Positions 1 through 9,235 of a stretch of DNA of 64,000 nt are shown piece after piece. The translations under genes were made by a program, and so were the position numbers. Where the stretch lies: the NCBI GenBank assembly GCA_036346375.1, contig CM070515.1, positions 6,408,423-6,472,422 on the forward strand, written 5' to 3'. This DNA is from Guadua angustifolia (lineage: Eukaryota > Streptophyta > Magnoliopsida > Poales > Poaceae). The first letter of the stretch is position 1. Each line of letters starts with the position of its first letter. The notes under the pieces were generated by a model. The model saw only the letters and a list, made by a program, of their open reading frames with translations. It did no database searches and was not told the origin of the DNA.

Positions 1-109
1 AAAAACAACGTTAACTAAGATATTGGCATATAATATAACGCTCGCACAATTGCGCGAGCCAGCTGATCTAGTTGTAATAAAGAACCATTTGTACTAAAAC
101 GGATTTCAC

Positions 110-878
110 CTTGTCCTTGGAGGAGGGATCAAATAGTATCTCTGAGCTGTTTGGCTTCAGCTTCACACATGAAGGTAAACTGCCATCTGCGTTGCTCAGA
201 TCATCTTGCAAGTCATGGCTGAACAAAGGAAAGCCGCAAGTATCCATGATGTCCATTTCAAATTGATCTAGATTTGCTTCTTGATCCTGGAAATCAGTTA
301 ATGCTCCACTCAACATGTTGTCATAGGACAGCAGGCTGTGCATGGAGTCCGGGAATATATCCAATGCCTGAAACGGAGCATCCATCATCCTCATTTCCTC
401 ATCTGAAAACTGACTCCTGCAAAATATTTAGGAAAGTATCGATTTACATCCATGCAAAATTATTTACAGCAATCGTGAATAGAACACATAATTGCTTTTT
501 GTGAGCCCTTAGTGAAGCACTGTAATGTACATACAAGAAAATGTCGTCTGTTTGCTCTGTGTGTTGTAGCTCCACTGACGCTGGACTCTCAGTTTGTTCT
601 TCTGAAGGCCTTGTGCTACAATCTGAAGATGAAACTGCAGACACTGCAAATTTCCCCGATTGATTGCTCCTGTCATGTTCAGCAGCGTTTGAGCATTGCG
701 CGGCGCCTTTTCCATGCTTTTCTGAATATATGCTGGCTGCGTTCAGATCATCGGATAACCTGGAATTCCATAGTGTCCAGTAAATTCCTTGCTCTGCTCT
801 TTGATTCTCAAAGAGCTCATCACCAGCTGACAAGATGCTTCCACTCTCTGTATGGAGATACCAAGCCATGCTACTCAT
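110..878 (-). CDS. Unrecognised acidic plant protein, 5' part of gene (3' end outside window)
   Basis: Two coding exons are seen. The first (878-535) begins exactly at an ATG after a TTTCAG acceptor and ends at a GTATGT donor. The second (416-110) follows a TTTTGCAG acceptor and ends at a GTGAAA donor. The frames join cleanly (TT plus G gives Leu) to read ...DDIFLSQFSDEEMRMMD... The product starts MSSMAWYLHTESGS, is rich in Ser, Asp, Glu and Gln, and contains a short hydrophobic-acidic stretch (FQALDIFP...LLSYDNMLSG). It has no signal peptide or membrane segment. I do not recognise the family; the composition would suit a nuclear regulatory protein, but that is only an impression. Consistent splice phase and unbroken frame argue for a real gene. 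The remaining exons lie left of the window. Confidence 0.6.
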
Positions 879-1960
879 CTGAAACATAAGGTACTATTAG
901 AGCTTCACCCAAACCACATCTGGACAAGTAATTTTGCATCGCTGAATATCCATTGAAGTTATGCTTCGTGACTTCTTTTAAGCAACGGTCATTCAGGGTT
1001 ATTTTGCAAATATTCGAGCATCAAAAGCTAAGCAAGAAGGATAATTAACTTAACACCATTTAGGTGTTCCTTCCAAAAAACAGAAAGGCAACCAAGAATC
1101 AGATGAGGCCATTGCTGAAAATAGAAGAACCTATTACTGATACCATACTAAACTCTAATCGATGTAGAATATTCATTATGCAAGAACCAAATGGCATATT
1201 TTTTTCGTCTTCCAAAGCAATTCACAAAAGGAATGAAAAACTGTGATTTAAGAGAGTGGATCGAACACCAGCACAATCAGTAAATTACAAAACATGGAGA
1301 TTTCAGGAAAGGACGAAAGGCAAGCAATTCAGCTTGCAGATCTCATGATACACAACTGGGGTTAGAGAAGGAAGCAAGAAGAAACCCCAAACAATAATTA
1401 CATGCAGTTGCAGACACGTGAGATCACCAAACGTTTGCAGGACCAGGAAAGAAGAAAGAAACATCCGGCAAAAAAGAGCAGAAACAGAGTAGAACCGGAC
1501 CGCACACTAATTCGAAGGAGCCCACTCGATACGCAAATAATAATAATGATCTTCTGAACAAGCAACAAAGAAGCTCCGGTTCCATTTCTACTTCTTTTAT
1601 ATATAAAAAAGTTCATTTCTGATCTTGCTAATCGCGCGTGAAAGTACTTGTTCGCCACACATACAAGAACACAGAAGAGTGCCTTGTTTGCCGAAAAAAA
1701 GAAGAAAGGAGGGACCTTTTTAAGGAAAATCTAATGGGAGCTAGCAAGAGCAAAGAGTATAATAACAGATGAAGAAACAAAATCAGTAACCCAAACTTAC
1801 ACAGATCCCCTCTCTCTCTCCTTCCCCTTGGCAGTTGTCACGCTGTTCTTGTTGATGCCGAAATGCCCGGAAGCGTGTAGACCCAGCAGCTGGAACCTGT
1901 AATTGTGGCTGGGGAGAACATGGGGGTGGAGAGGAAGAGGGGATCCCCCCTACTCAACCA
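879..1960 (-). promoter_or_regulatory. 5' UTR exon, leader intron and promoter side of the left-edge gene
   Basis: A GTAAGT donor lies at 1800-1795 on the minus strand. It ends a purine-rich, non-coding exon (about 1801-1960) with an AGAGAGAG tract. The intron would run from 1800 to the CAG at 881-879, so the ATG is the first codon of exon 2. An intron in the 5' leader is common in grass regulatory genes. The transcription start and a TATA box were not identified with confidence. Confidence 0.4.
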
Positions 1961-3160
1961 GCCTACCGTAGACAATGACAGGTGGGCCCGAAAACCCCAT
2001 GGCCCACCTGTCGGTGCACAGGTGGGCCCCACGAAAGCCGCCGGGTGAGCCGTGCGTTGATGGACCAGGCAAAAAGGTCTACTTGTAGTGGGTAGAAAAT
2101 AATCGTGTGGCTGGGGAGCCCGGTTGGAGAGCCTAGTGGCTAGGGGCGATCCAAATCTAGGCTACCGCTTCGCCACGTCGGCCTGACAGAATCTTCGTTT
2201 TTTTCCTCCTTTTTCCTTGTGCGGCCCGACCCGCCAACGTGGCAGGCCATCGCTGACATGAAGTTTACACGGCTTATGGGATTTCCGAGGACATGAAGTT
2301 TGTCACGTTACGTAGGTCTTATTTTGTCCTTCAAATTGATTGCAGATCTTATTTTGTTGTTCAAATGGATTGCCTATCAGGTACTTGTGTGAATGCATAC
2401 ACAACGTATGGTCGCTTTAAGTGGTGGTTTTATCCTTCATCTAAGCACAAATTATTCAGGACATCACTCACACGAATTCGTTCACCTCCACCCTGACGCC
2501 TCTACTCTCGCCATCACTGCTCGTGCCTAACGCCACCATCTTTGTCCTCCCCAACACCACTGTTATGGCCTGGGCCAAATCTACTCATTAGCATCGCCAT
2601 CCCCGCTCAGTTGTTGTTCTTGTCCAGTTGCTACCTTCACCAACCACCCCACGTGCAGGAGATGTAGGTGTGACGAGATGAGTTGCCTTTTCCCCTCTTG
2701 GATCACACCTCCTCATCTCTGAGCCCCCTATAGCTTGCAAAAGCCACTTGACACTTCTCAAGCCACTATGTCGCTCCTTCTCTCATTCAAGCTAGCATAC
2801 GGATCTAGGTGGTCTACAAGGGCCTATTTGGCTTTAGGCTAGCTTTGTCACGCTTAAGCTTAGACGTGTCACAGATTCTTAGACAATTATTTTGTTTATT
2901 GCCACAATTATGACTTGGCACACTTTCTTAGCTCCATATCTCACCTTTAATTTCGTCTCATTTCATTTCGTGTATTTGAACGAATTTGAGTGAAATTCAA
3001 ACAAATTTGAACGAAATTTCGAATTTCATTGGGGGCTGAATTTTCCCCAAACCGAATAAAAACCCCGTGTCTCACAATTTTTTTTTTTTATAAACTTTGC
3101 CAAATTTGTGATGTTGAATTTTATTACCACAAAAAATATAGCAAACTACACTTATCTAAG
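1961..3160. other. Intergenic, no gene recognised
   Basis: This stretch has moderately GC-rich sequence up to about 2250 and AT-rich sequence after it. A short near-direct repeat (TCTTATTTTGT...TTCAAAT) occurs twice around 2307-2370. Only ORFs under 70 codons occur, without splice-site support or recognisable protein. Confidence 0.4.
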
Positions 3161-3169
3161 ATTAATTAC

Positions 3170-3720
3170 ACAAAATTCACACCTCGGTCTGCGGCTATGC
3201 ATTGTAACGTGACCTAGGAACTGCCGGTAACGAAAGGAATAGCTGGTTTCGGCATGCACCTCCTGGGCACTGTCGTCTAGCCGAACCGCGCCGTGGATAG
3301 CCGCTAGTGCTCCATCGCGTGGCCAGGCGAGAAACCACTGCGGTGCCCACGTGATAAGTCGACCGGAGCAGCTTTGGGCCTGCGCTTTCGACGGTTTCCC
3401 TCGTGCAAACCCGCGGCTCCGCGACGCCCAAACCACCCTACGAGACAGCGTTCCGTTCCTCCTCCACGCGACGCGAGGAGGTGGAACGTGGAAACCACTC
3501 GGCCGCGCCGGGTGATTTGGGGGGGACTTTTCGCCGGGCGCCGGGCCGCTTTGTCTGGGCAAGGCAAACACAGAAGGCAGTCCGCCCAACTCGGGAGGCC
3601 GTTCGTCGCACGATTGCGACTTGCAGGTGCTAACACAGAGGAGGAAACCTTTCCTCGCTCGCCTGTAGAAACAAATCAAATCAGGTGTTTCACATCGCAT
3701 TCACCGCCAACGTAAACACG
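3170..3720. other. GC-rich block with overlapping uninterpretable ORFs
   Basis: The GC content rises sharply between AT-rich flanks, and all six frames open as a result (longest 182 codons on the minus strand). None resembles a known protein, and the Arg/Pro/Ala-rich translations are those expected of random GC-rich sequence. It could be a captured promoter/5' UTR fragment or an unrecognised first exon. 3720-4290 beyond it is AT-rich, with T-runs and a direct repeat (CCTAGGTTTACTTTA / CCTAAGTTTACTTTA), and no gene. Confidence 0.3.
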
Positions 3721-4488
3721 TTAACCACATATCAAGTTAACCCAACTAAATATATGTTTGGCTTTGTGCCAAGTGGCCGGGCACGTGTCAGAAAAAAAAA
3801 TGGGCTCGCTATTTCTAAGTTGGCTAATTTTCTTTATCTTTTGATCATCTAAAATTGCACAAGATTAAGTCTAAAATTGCGGTGCTAAGTAATGCGTAAT
3901 TTTAGTATCAATGAACGGCAATTTTTAGTTCTATTTGTTTTTGTATTTATAGGATTCGCCTAGGTTTACTTTAGTTTTTTTTCTTCTAAATTTCTTTTTT
4001 TTATATTGTATGGGGTACACCTAAGTTTACTTTATTTTTATCTAGGTTAGACATTTTTTTATTTATTTTTGTATTTATTAGAGGTGAGGGGCAACTAAAA
4101 TATAGTAGCCATATGTTACAAATCTATAGCTTAAAAAGTGACTGAGATTGGAAAAAAAGCAACTTATCAACAGAAAACCCAAAAAAAAAAATTGTCCGGT
4201 TTCACGTTTGGGTCGCTATAGCAACAGTTTCAAGTCTTCACTCTTCACATCTGTTTCTCTATTCGGACAAATCCGCAAACACTCGGAGTAACATCAAACT
4301 AATAGCAGCCTTTTGGCCGTAGAGCTGAGCGACGCGGCTCCGAGCTTAGGATTGGAGTACTTCCTGTAGACCATCTTCGGCTTGCTCTCCGGTGACGTCG
4401 AATGGAGACTTATCAGCGTCTCGCGCGCTCCCTGCAACTCCAAACAACCAAGAATTATTAATGTTCTGGTCATCAACAAAGACATCTA

Positions 4489-4697
4489 AGGGCATGTTTA
4501 GTAGACCTTCAGATCCCAGTTTCACCTGAGATATACAACTTGTAGGCTAAAATAAAGTGAATTAAGTTTATATTTTTATCTAAAATGTAAACAAGATGAT
4601 CCATCTAAATATTTTTAATGTACTCACAACTCTAGCTCCACGGATCTGATGGAGTTAGAAATACCTAGCTTTATTAAATCTACGAATCTGATACCCT
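4489..4697. mobile_element. hAT-like MITE, copy 1 (3' end eroded)
   Basis: This ~200 bp block is closely similar to 35225-35458, sharing for instance ACTTGTAGGCTAAAATAAAG and AACAAGATGATCCATCTAAA. The start GGGCATGTTTAGTAG resembles the inverted end of the other copy (GGGTGTGTTTGGTAG), as in hAT-type grass MITEs. The right terminus of this copy is lost or diverged. It lies in the last intron of the cyclin relic. Confidence 0.6.
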
Positions 4698-4957
4698 AAA
4701 TAATAGACTGCTGAAATACAAATGCGTGTAAATAGCCAGTATAACAAAAGAAAACTTGTAGTTAAGTACACGAAGTGTAAATAAATGGATACCGCCCTGG
4801 AGAAAGCAGCATGTAATTGGAATCTGGACCAGAAGTACTCTTTCCAACTTTTTGTGAAGAAAAGATTCAGTTAAACTGCACATGTATAGCAGATGCACTT
4901 CTTATATTCATATAAAATTTAGAAAGCATCACTATCCATTTTAGAAGTTCTTCTAAA

Positions 4958-5203
4958 TCTCTACTATATAAAGTAAGAGTTTCTACCCGCGCTAATTTAT
5001 TAAAATTACCTATCTTTACCACTGTTCTTTAATTACCCAATTTTGCCACTGTTAATGCTCTTTGCAAATAAACTTTTTATCACAAATTGAGTTTCAACCA
5101 TTGTACATTCAGATTGAACAGTATTATTTAGACAAGGTTAGTGCTTTTGCAAATAAATTGTCACAAATTAAGTATTCGTTGCAACGCATGGGTACATGAC
5201 TAG
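4958..5203 (+). mobile_element. Small non-autonomous Helitron
   Basis: The 5' end TCTCTACTATATAAAG is the usual grass Helitron start, and the 3' end CGTTGCAACG...ATGACTAG contains a palindrome followed by CTAG. It sits between host A (4957) and host T (5204), the AT insertion target expected for Helitrons. At 246 bp it has no coding capacity. It was inserted in an intron of the cyclin B relic. Confidence 0.85.
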
Positions 5204-6318
5204 TATCTAATTGAACTAAACTGTTGTGGAGGGCACATAGTAATCTAATCAATTGAATGGCATAGCCAAGACAGCTCTTATACAAGGTAACTGCTAGTTA
5301 TCCAAGACAACCCTTGGTAAGCATGCAAACCAAGCAAAATATTAGTACTTATGAAAAAATTGGTTTTCACAAAAAGGAGGATTTTTTCCTTTTGAAATAT
5401 GCCTATTCAGTAAGAAGCAATTAAATGGTTACAATAGCATGTGAGGATCATAATTCAAAATACGGTTCAAGTTTGAAGCAAATAATCAGATTTCACCAGC
5501 AAGTTTAAGTCGGGAAGAACACATACAACAATTGTGACTCAGCTAAGCCAGTGTGGTGCTCCAGAATATCGGTCGACAGTGGACTCATGTAAAGGGTGCA
5601 CCGAGCAGCGTAGACAGCAACTGCTGCTGTCACTGATGGGAGTAGACAAGCATCGAGTACTGAACCAACGCAAGTTCAGCGTAGAAGAATGTCATGTTTT
5701 CCAGCTGCATTGAAGACAGAGAAAGAAGAATTGCGCATTAGACATCCATGCGTAAAATCTGCAGTAAAATAACTGAAAATGGGTCATTGTACCTCCTTGT
5801 CACCCAGTGCAGCTTTCAAGTACCGAACTATGAACGTCTCCATTGTCGGAACTGTCAAGTTCCACTGGAGCTTGTTCAGTATGGACTTCTCCTTGCTCAG
5901 AACCTGCTCCATGGTAAAGGCATTGTCTGATATGCACAATAAGTCCTTAACCTGTAAAGATAGTTCAGCTGTAAGCCAAAGAATAGAACTAGCACATTGA
6001 ACAGCACACACAAATTAAACAGCATCGATCAGTAGTGTAGAAGTATGGGCATATCGTCCTTTAGCCCAAAAAATCATACCTTAAGTACTAATTTGGTTCA
6101 TTTCAGACCTCCCACTCAAAGGTGAGAGACATCGACAACTTCACTGACTTCAGACTCCGTTTGAAACACGAGAATTTCACAACAGAAACAATTCAATTCC
6201 ATAAGAATCGAGAAAGAATCCTACGTTCCAAAACGGGCCTTTAGTCATTTCAAATGCACAACTCCGTTGAGCTCTCTAAGAAGAAGCAGCCCATATGTCG
6301 AAAGGAAACCACTGCATA

Positions 6319-6880
6319 TTACTTCTTTCGCCCAAATTTATAAGACGTATTTTCACTTAGCATATATTCCATCCGTTCAAAAATATAAGATCTATAGCTT
6401 GAATGATCTCATTCAAAAATATAAAGTTTATATGTAGATTTAACGAGGCAGATTTTTCCTACTATACCCCTATTTATTCTCTCTCAACTACATGCATTTA
6501 TTTATTACTATCACATACAAACTATTATCTCTCATCTTCCAAGATAATTTAGTGGGGTATCTAAGTCATTCTTGACTCATATCTTTCTCAATTTCACCAT
6601 AACCTTAATCCTTATGCAAAGTCAAAATACGTCTTATATTTCTAAATGGAGATAGCTGACCAAGAAGATATTAAAAATAACTAAATTACCCCTAATTATT
6701 ATCACTAAGCACTATGTTGAAAACACATATGTAAAGAATATAAAGTAAAGATAAATATTTATTATGATATAGAACGAACATCATACTAATTTTGTATGGA
6801 AATATAAAATACACCTTATATTTATAGATAAGATTATTTAAAAAATATGACATATAAACTTGTGGGCGGAGGGAGCAGGT
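6319..6880. mobile_element. Overlapping or nested Stowaway-like MITEs
   Basis: One inverted pair is TTTATAAGACGTATTTT near 6338 and AAAATACGTCTTATATTT near 6624. A second related copy begins ATTCCATCCGTTCAAAAATA near 6367 and appears to end at GCGGAGGGAGCAG near 6876. The CTCCCTCCGT-type terminus is that of Stowaway (Tc1/mariner) MITEs. The arrangement suggests one element landed in another; exact ends are unclear. 5952-6318 to its left and 6881-7281 to its right hold no recognisable gene. Confidence 0.6.
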
Positions 6881-7281
6881 GGGAGAGTGAATTTTGTGGC
6901 TTATCAAGCTTTTTCTCGCTCGACCTTTACCTGACCCAAGCTATTTAACCCAGGTCAAAGTGCTTAGAACCTAGGCTGCATATGGTCCCCCAAATTAATT
7001 TTTGGAGAACCAAACTCTTCAAAAAAAGAAAAATCATTTCTCACGAAACAAATCATGCAGCTCAATCTATTGCCTGCCTTTATTTTCTTGATATATGATT
7101 AGTTCGATAGGGCACAGTACGGATCATCGATTGATCACACGTTGTCATTGCGCTAGTTGGGAGTTGACTTGGAGGCTTGTTTGCCTACTAGCCGGTAGCC
7201 GGAGCCAGAAGCTACATGAAGACGAAGGACGAGCACCACTGCAAATCCGAATCATTTTGATCATGACAGAGCAATCGCACG

Positions 7282-7974
7282 CTAAAACCCGAAGCAGACA
7301 AAGAGACCCGGTTGGTATGGCACGCCGTCGTCTCTCCGGCGCGGCCGCAGGGCTCTCGGTAACGCCGCGCTCGCCATCAGGGCCCTGCACAGCAGGTGCC
7401 TGAGGCCTCTCCTCCTACGCCACGGCGTCCTCGCCGCGATTCTGGCGGCGGCGGCGCCTGCAGGGCGCGGCGCGCGCGAGCCGTTTTTATCCGCAGGGTC
7501 CACTGCAGCGGCGGCGTCACGCAGCGGCGAGAGCGACCTCGCGCGCCTGGGTGGCGCGCCGTCCCTGCGCACCTTCTCCAGCGCCGCGGCGAATGGGTCG
7601 AAGCCCGTGTGCCTCCTCGTGAGAGCGAACGGGCTCCGCGACGGCGCCTTGGCCAGCGCGGACGTCGGCGACGTCGCGGCGGACGAGGAGGGCGGCTGCA
7701 GGCGCGGGGGCAGCTTCAGCGGGAGCAGCACGCCGCCGCGGAACAGCTCGTCGGCGAAGGCCGACACGTCGCTGGAGCACGCGCCCGGCGCGGCGTTGTC
7801 TCTGTCGCCGTCGACGTCATGGTTCTTGGCTCTCGCGGCGAACTCGAAGCCGCCGTCGTCATCGTGATCGTGAAGCGGCTCCCCGTCGTGCTTTGGGAAG
7901 CCGGAGGCGTTGTAGAACAGGTAGAGCGGAGCGCTGTGCGAGAGCGACATGAGAGAAGCGGCGAGGTCTTCCAT
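7282..7974 (-). CDS. MAKR/DUF1645-like protein, single exon
   Basis: The 230-residue product starts MEDLAASLMSLSHSAP and ends GLFVCFGF. Key motif: an acidic stretch (HDHDDDGG), then FEFAARA, then FADELFRGGVLLPLKLPPR at about residues 73-91. The FEF...ADELF...LLPL.LPPRL arrangement is typical of the plant families called membrane-associated kinase regulators or DUF1645, thought to work in signalling at the plasma membrane. Downstream are RRARSLSPLRD and an Arg-rich basic region (RTPWRRRRGLRH), possibly for membrane or nuclear targeting. No signal peptide is seen. I chose the ATG at 7974 because a (CT)n leader and TATA box lie just upstream; an in-frame extension to 8136 would run through those. 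The coding region is very GC-rich, as usual for short grass genes. Family assignment is by motif only. Confidence 0.65.
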   Translation of the reverse strand: MEDLAASLMSLSHSAPLYLFYNASGFPKHDGEPLHDHDDDGGFEFAARAKNHDVDGDRDNAAPGACSSDVSAFADELFRGGVLLPLKLPPRLQPPSSSAATSPTSALAKAPSRSPFALTRRHTGFDPFAAALEKVRRDGAPPRRARSLSPLRDAAAAVDPADKNGSRAPRPAGAAAARIAARTPWRRRRGLRHLLCRALMASAALPRALRPRRRDDGVPYQPGLFVCFGF

Positions 7975-8008
7975 GCCTTGGACTGCGAAGGTGGCGGCTA
8001 CCTTAGCT

Positions 8009-8075
8009 GAGAGAGAGAGAGAGAGAGAGCGCGGGTGTAATGGATAGTTCTTGATGCGTGTGTGTGTATATACAG
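8009..8075 (-). promoter_or_regulatory. TATA box and (CT)n leader of the MAKR-like gene
   Basis: On the minus strand CTGTATATACAC (about 8075-8064) is a good plant TATA box. It is followed by a CT-dinucleotide run (8030-8009) and the ATG at 7974. A transcription start near 8040 would give a leader of about 65 bases. GA/CT runs in the leader are a common feature of highly regulated grass promoters. Confidence 0.6.
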
Positions 8076-8139
8076 GGGACAACAGTGGCTTGGAAATGGA
8101 GGGAACCGGGCCACCGGCCTCATTTCCTGCCCACAAACG

Positions 8140-9235
8140 AGATTTTGACCAGAATTGTTTGCTTCATAAACCCAATGATTGCTAGATAGTGGTAGCAATA
8201 GCCAGTGAATGCAATGCACTTCGTGTGAACTACTCAACTTGTTGCTCGGGCAAGCCTTTCTTCTCTAGTTCGTGCAACGTATTTGCTATCTAGATAAGCT
8301 CCGGCGTCCGGCCAGAATAAAATGGCCAACTCAACTCGTCAAACTTCGTCTGTGACGTCGATGACGATGGCACAGATGTACTCTTATTAAGTGTTGTTAC
8401 TAGCAGCCACCCATTTGCCAAGCTCTCACGCGAGAGGGGTCGCAGAGAATGGAAGCATTTGTCTGCAGCCCAAGAAATGTGGCTCGAAATCTGGAAAGGG
8501 TGACGTATTCTATTGGAAAATTGGGATGTTGCGGCAGCCAATATTTATCGTCTCCTTGAAGTTGTCTGAAGCTTTTCTCTCTTTTATGTTAACAAAGAGA
8601 ATAGTTTGGCGGATGCGCAGCATTTCGCCTTGTTTCTTTAAGCGAAAGCACATAGACATCAAGAAGCATCATGCTGCAACTAAGGATTAATACCTGACAA
8701 GTAGCTCTCTTATGTGACGTTTCAAATACATCAAGAAAGATGAATATCAGGAGCAGGCCACAGAAGCACAAATAACACGAGCAAAGAATCAACATCGTTA
8801 AATATAAGCATAAATGTTGGCTTGTAGACTATAAACCAGAGTTCAAGAAACCGCCGAAAACCATACTGTAAACACCTATACATGTAGGAAGTCATCTCTA
8901 TCATCAGTCAGTGACCCCAGCCGATGGATAACAGTAGTTTTGGCTCAAGAAAATTGGAAGGGGATAATTCAACAGCTAAAAGAACTCAAATGGATCTTTA
9001 TAATAAAAAAAAGGGTGATAAACCTCCTTTGAACTTTGTTTAAAGACAAACTCGAGACAAAAGATAATATTAAAAGAAGAGGGATTCGTAATATAGAATC
9101 ACAATTGCTACGTACTGAATACTCACTCTCCAACAGATTCATAACTGCAGTGATTCGATCCAACTGTGCTGGTGGTATCTCACTGGCACGTGGATTTCCT
9201 AAAAAAAGGTGATACAACTGTGACACAATCGTCAG
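8140..9235. other. Intergenic region, including likely 3' UTR of coatomer beta
   Basis: No convincing gene is present. The part near 9235 should be the 3' UTR of the beta-COP gene. A short exon-like segment on the minus strand (9198-9127), flanked by TTTTTTTAG and a GTGAGT donor, translates as NPRASEIPPAQLDRITAVM; it could be an unrelated exon relic or chance. Confidence 0.4.

Larger units (their letters stand above)
4294..5951 (-). pseudogene. Mitotic cyclin B relic (C-terminal half)
   Basis: Three exons match the cyclin core of B-type mitotic cyclins, which activate CDK1-type kinases. Exon 5951-5793 (CTTTACAG acceptor, GTACAA donor) encodes 53 residues including ISDNAFTMEQVLSKEKSIL and LQWNLTVPT. 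Exon 5704 to about 5540 gives LENMTFFYAELALVQYSMLV, then needs a one-base frame change near 5640 to continue PSVTAAVAVYAARCTL...EHHTGLAESQL. Exon 4431-4294 gives LISLHSTSPESKPKMVYRKY and ends at TGA. The N-terminal half, with the destruction box and MRAILVDW-type motif, is missing. The intron between the last two exons holds a MITE and a small Helitron. Frameshift plus missing 5' end support a pseudogene; an assembly error at one base could explain the frameshift but not the truncation. Confidence 0.8.

Noticed and set aside
3152..3715. Possible gene in the GC-rich block (ORFs of 110-182 codons)
   Set aside because: Open in several frames on both strands with no recognisable motif or splice support; kept only as a described region.
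7396..8010. 204-codon plus-strand ORF, rich in Arg
   Set aside because: It is the antisense shadow of the GC-rich MAKR-like gene; translation is low-complexity RRR/GRG, and the minus frame has motifs, leader and TATA box.
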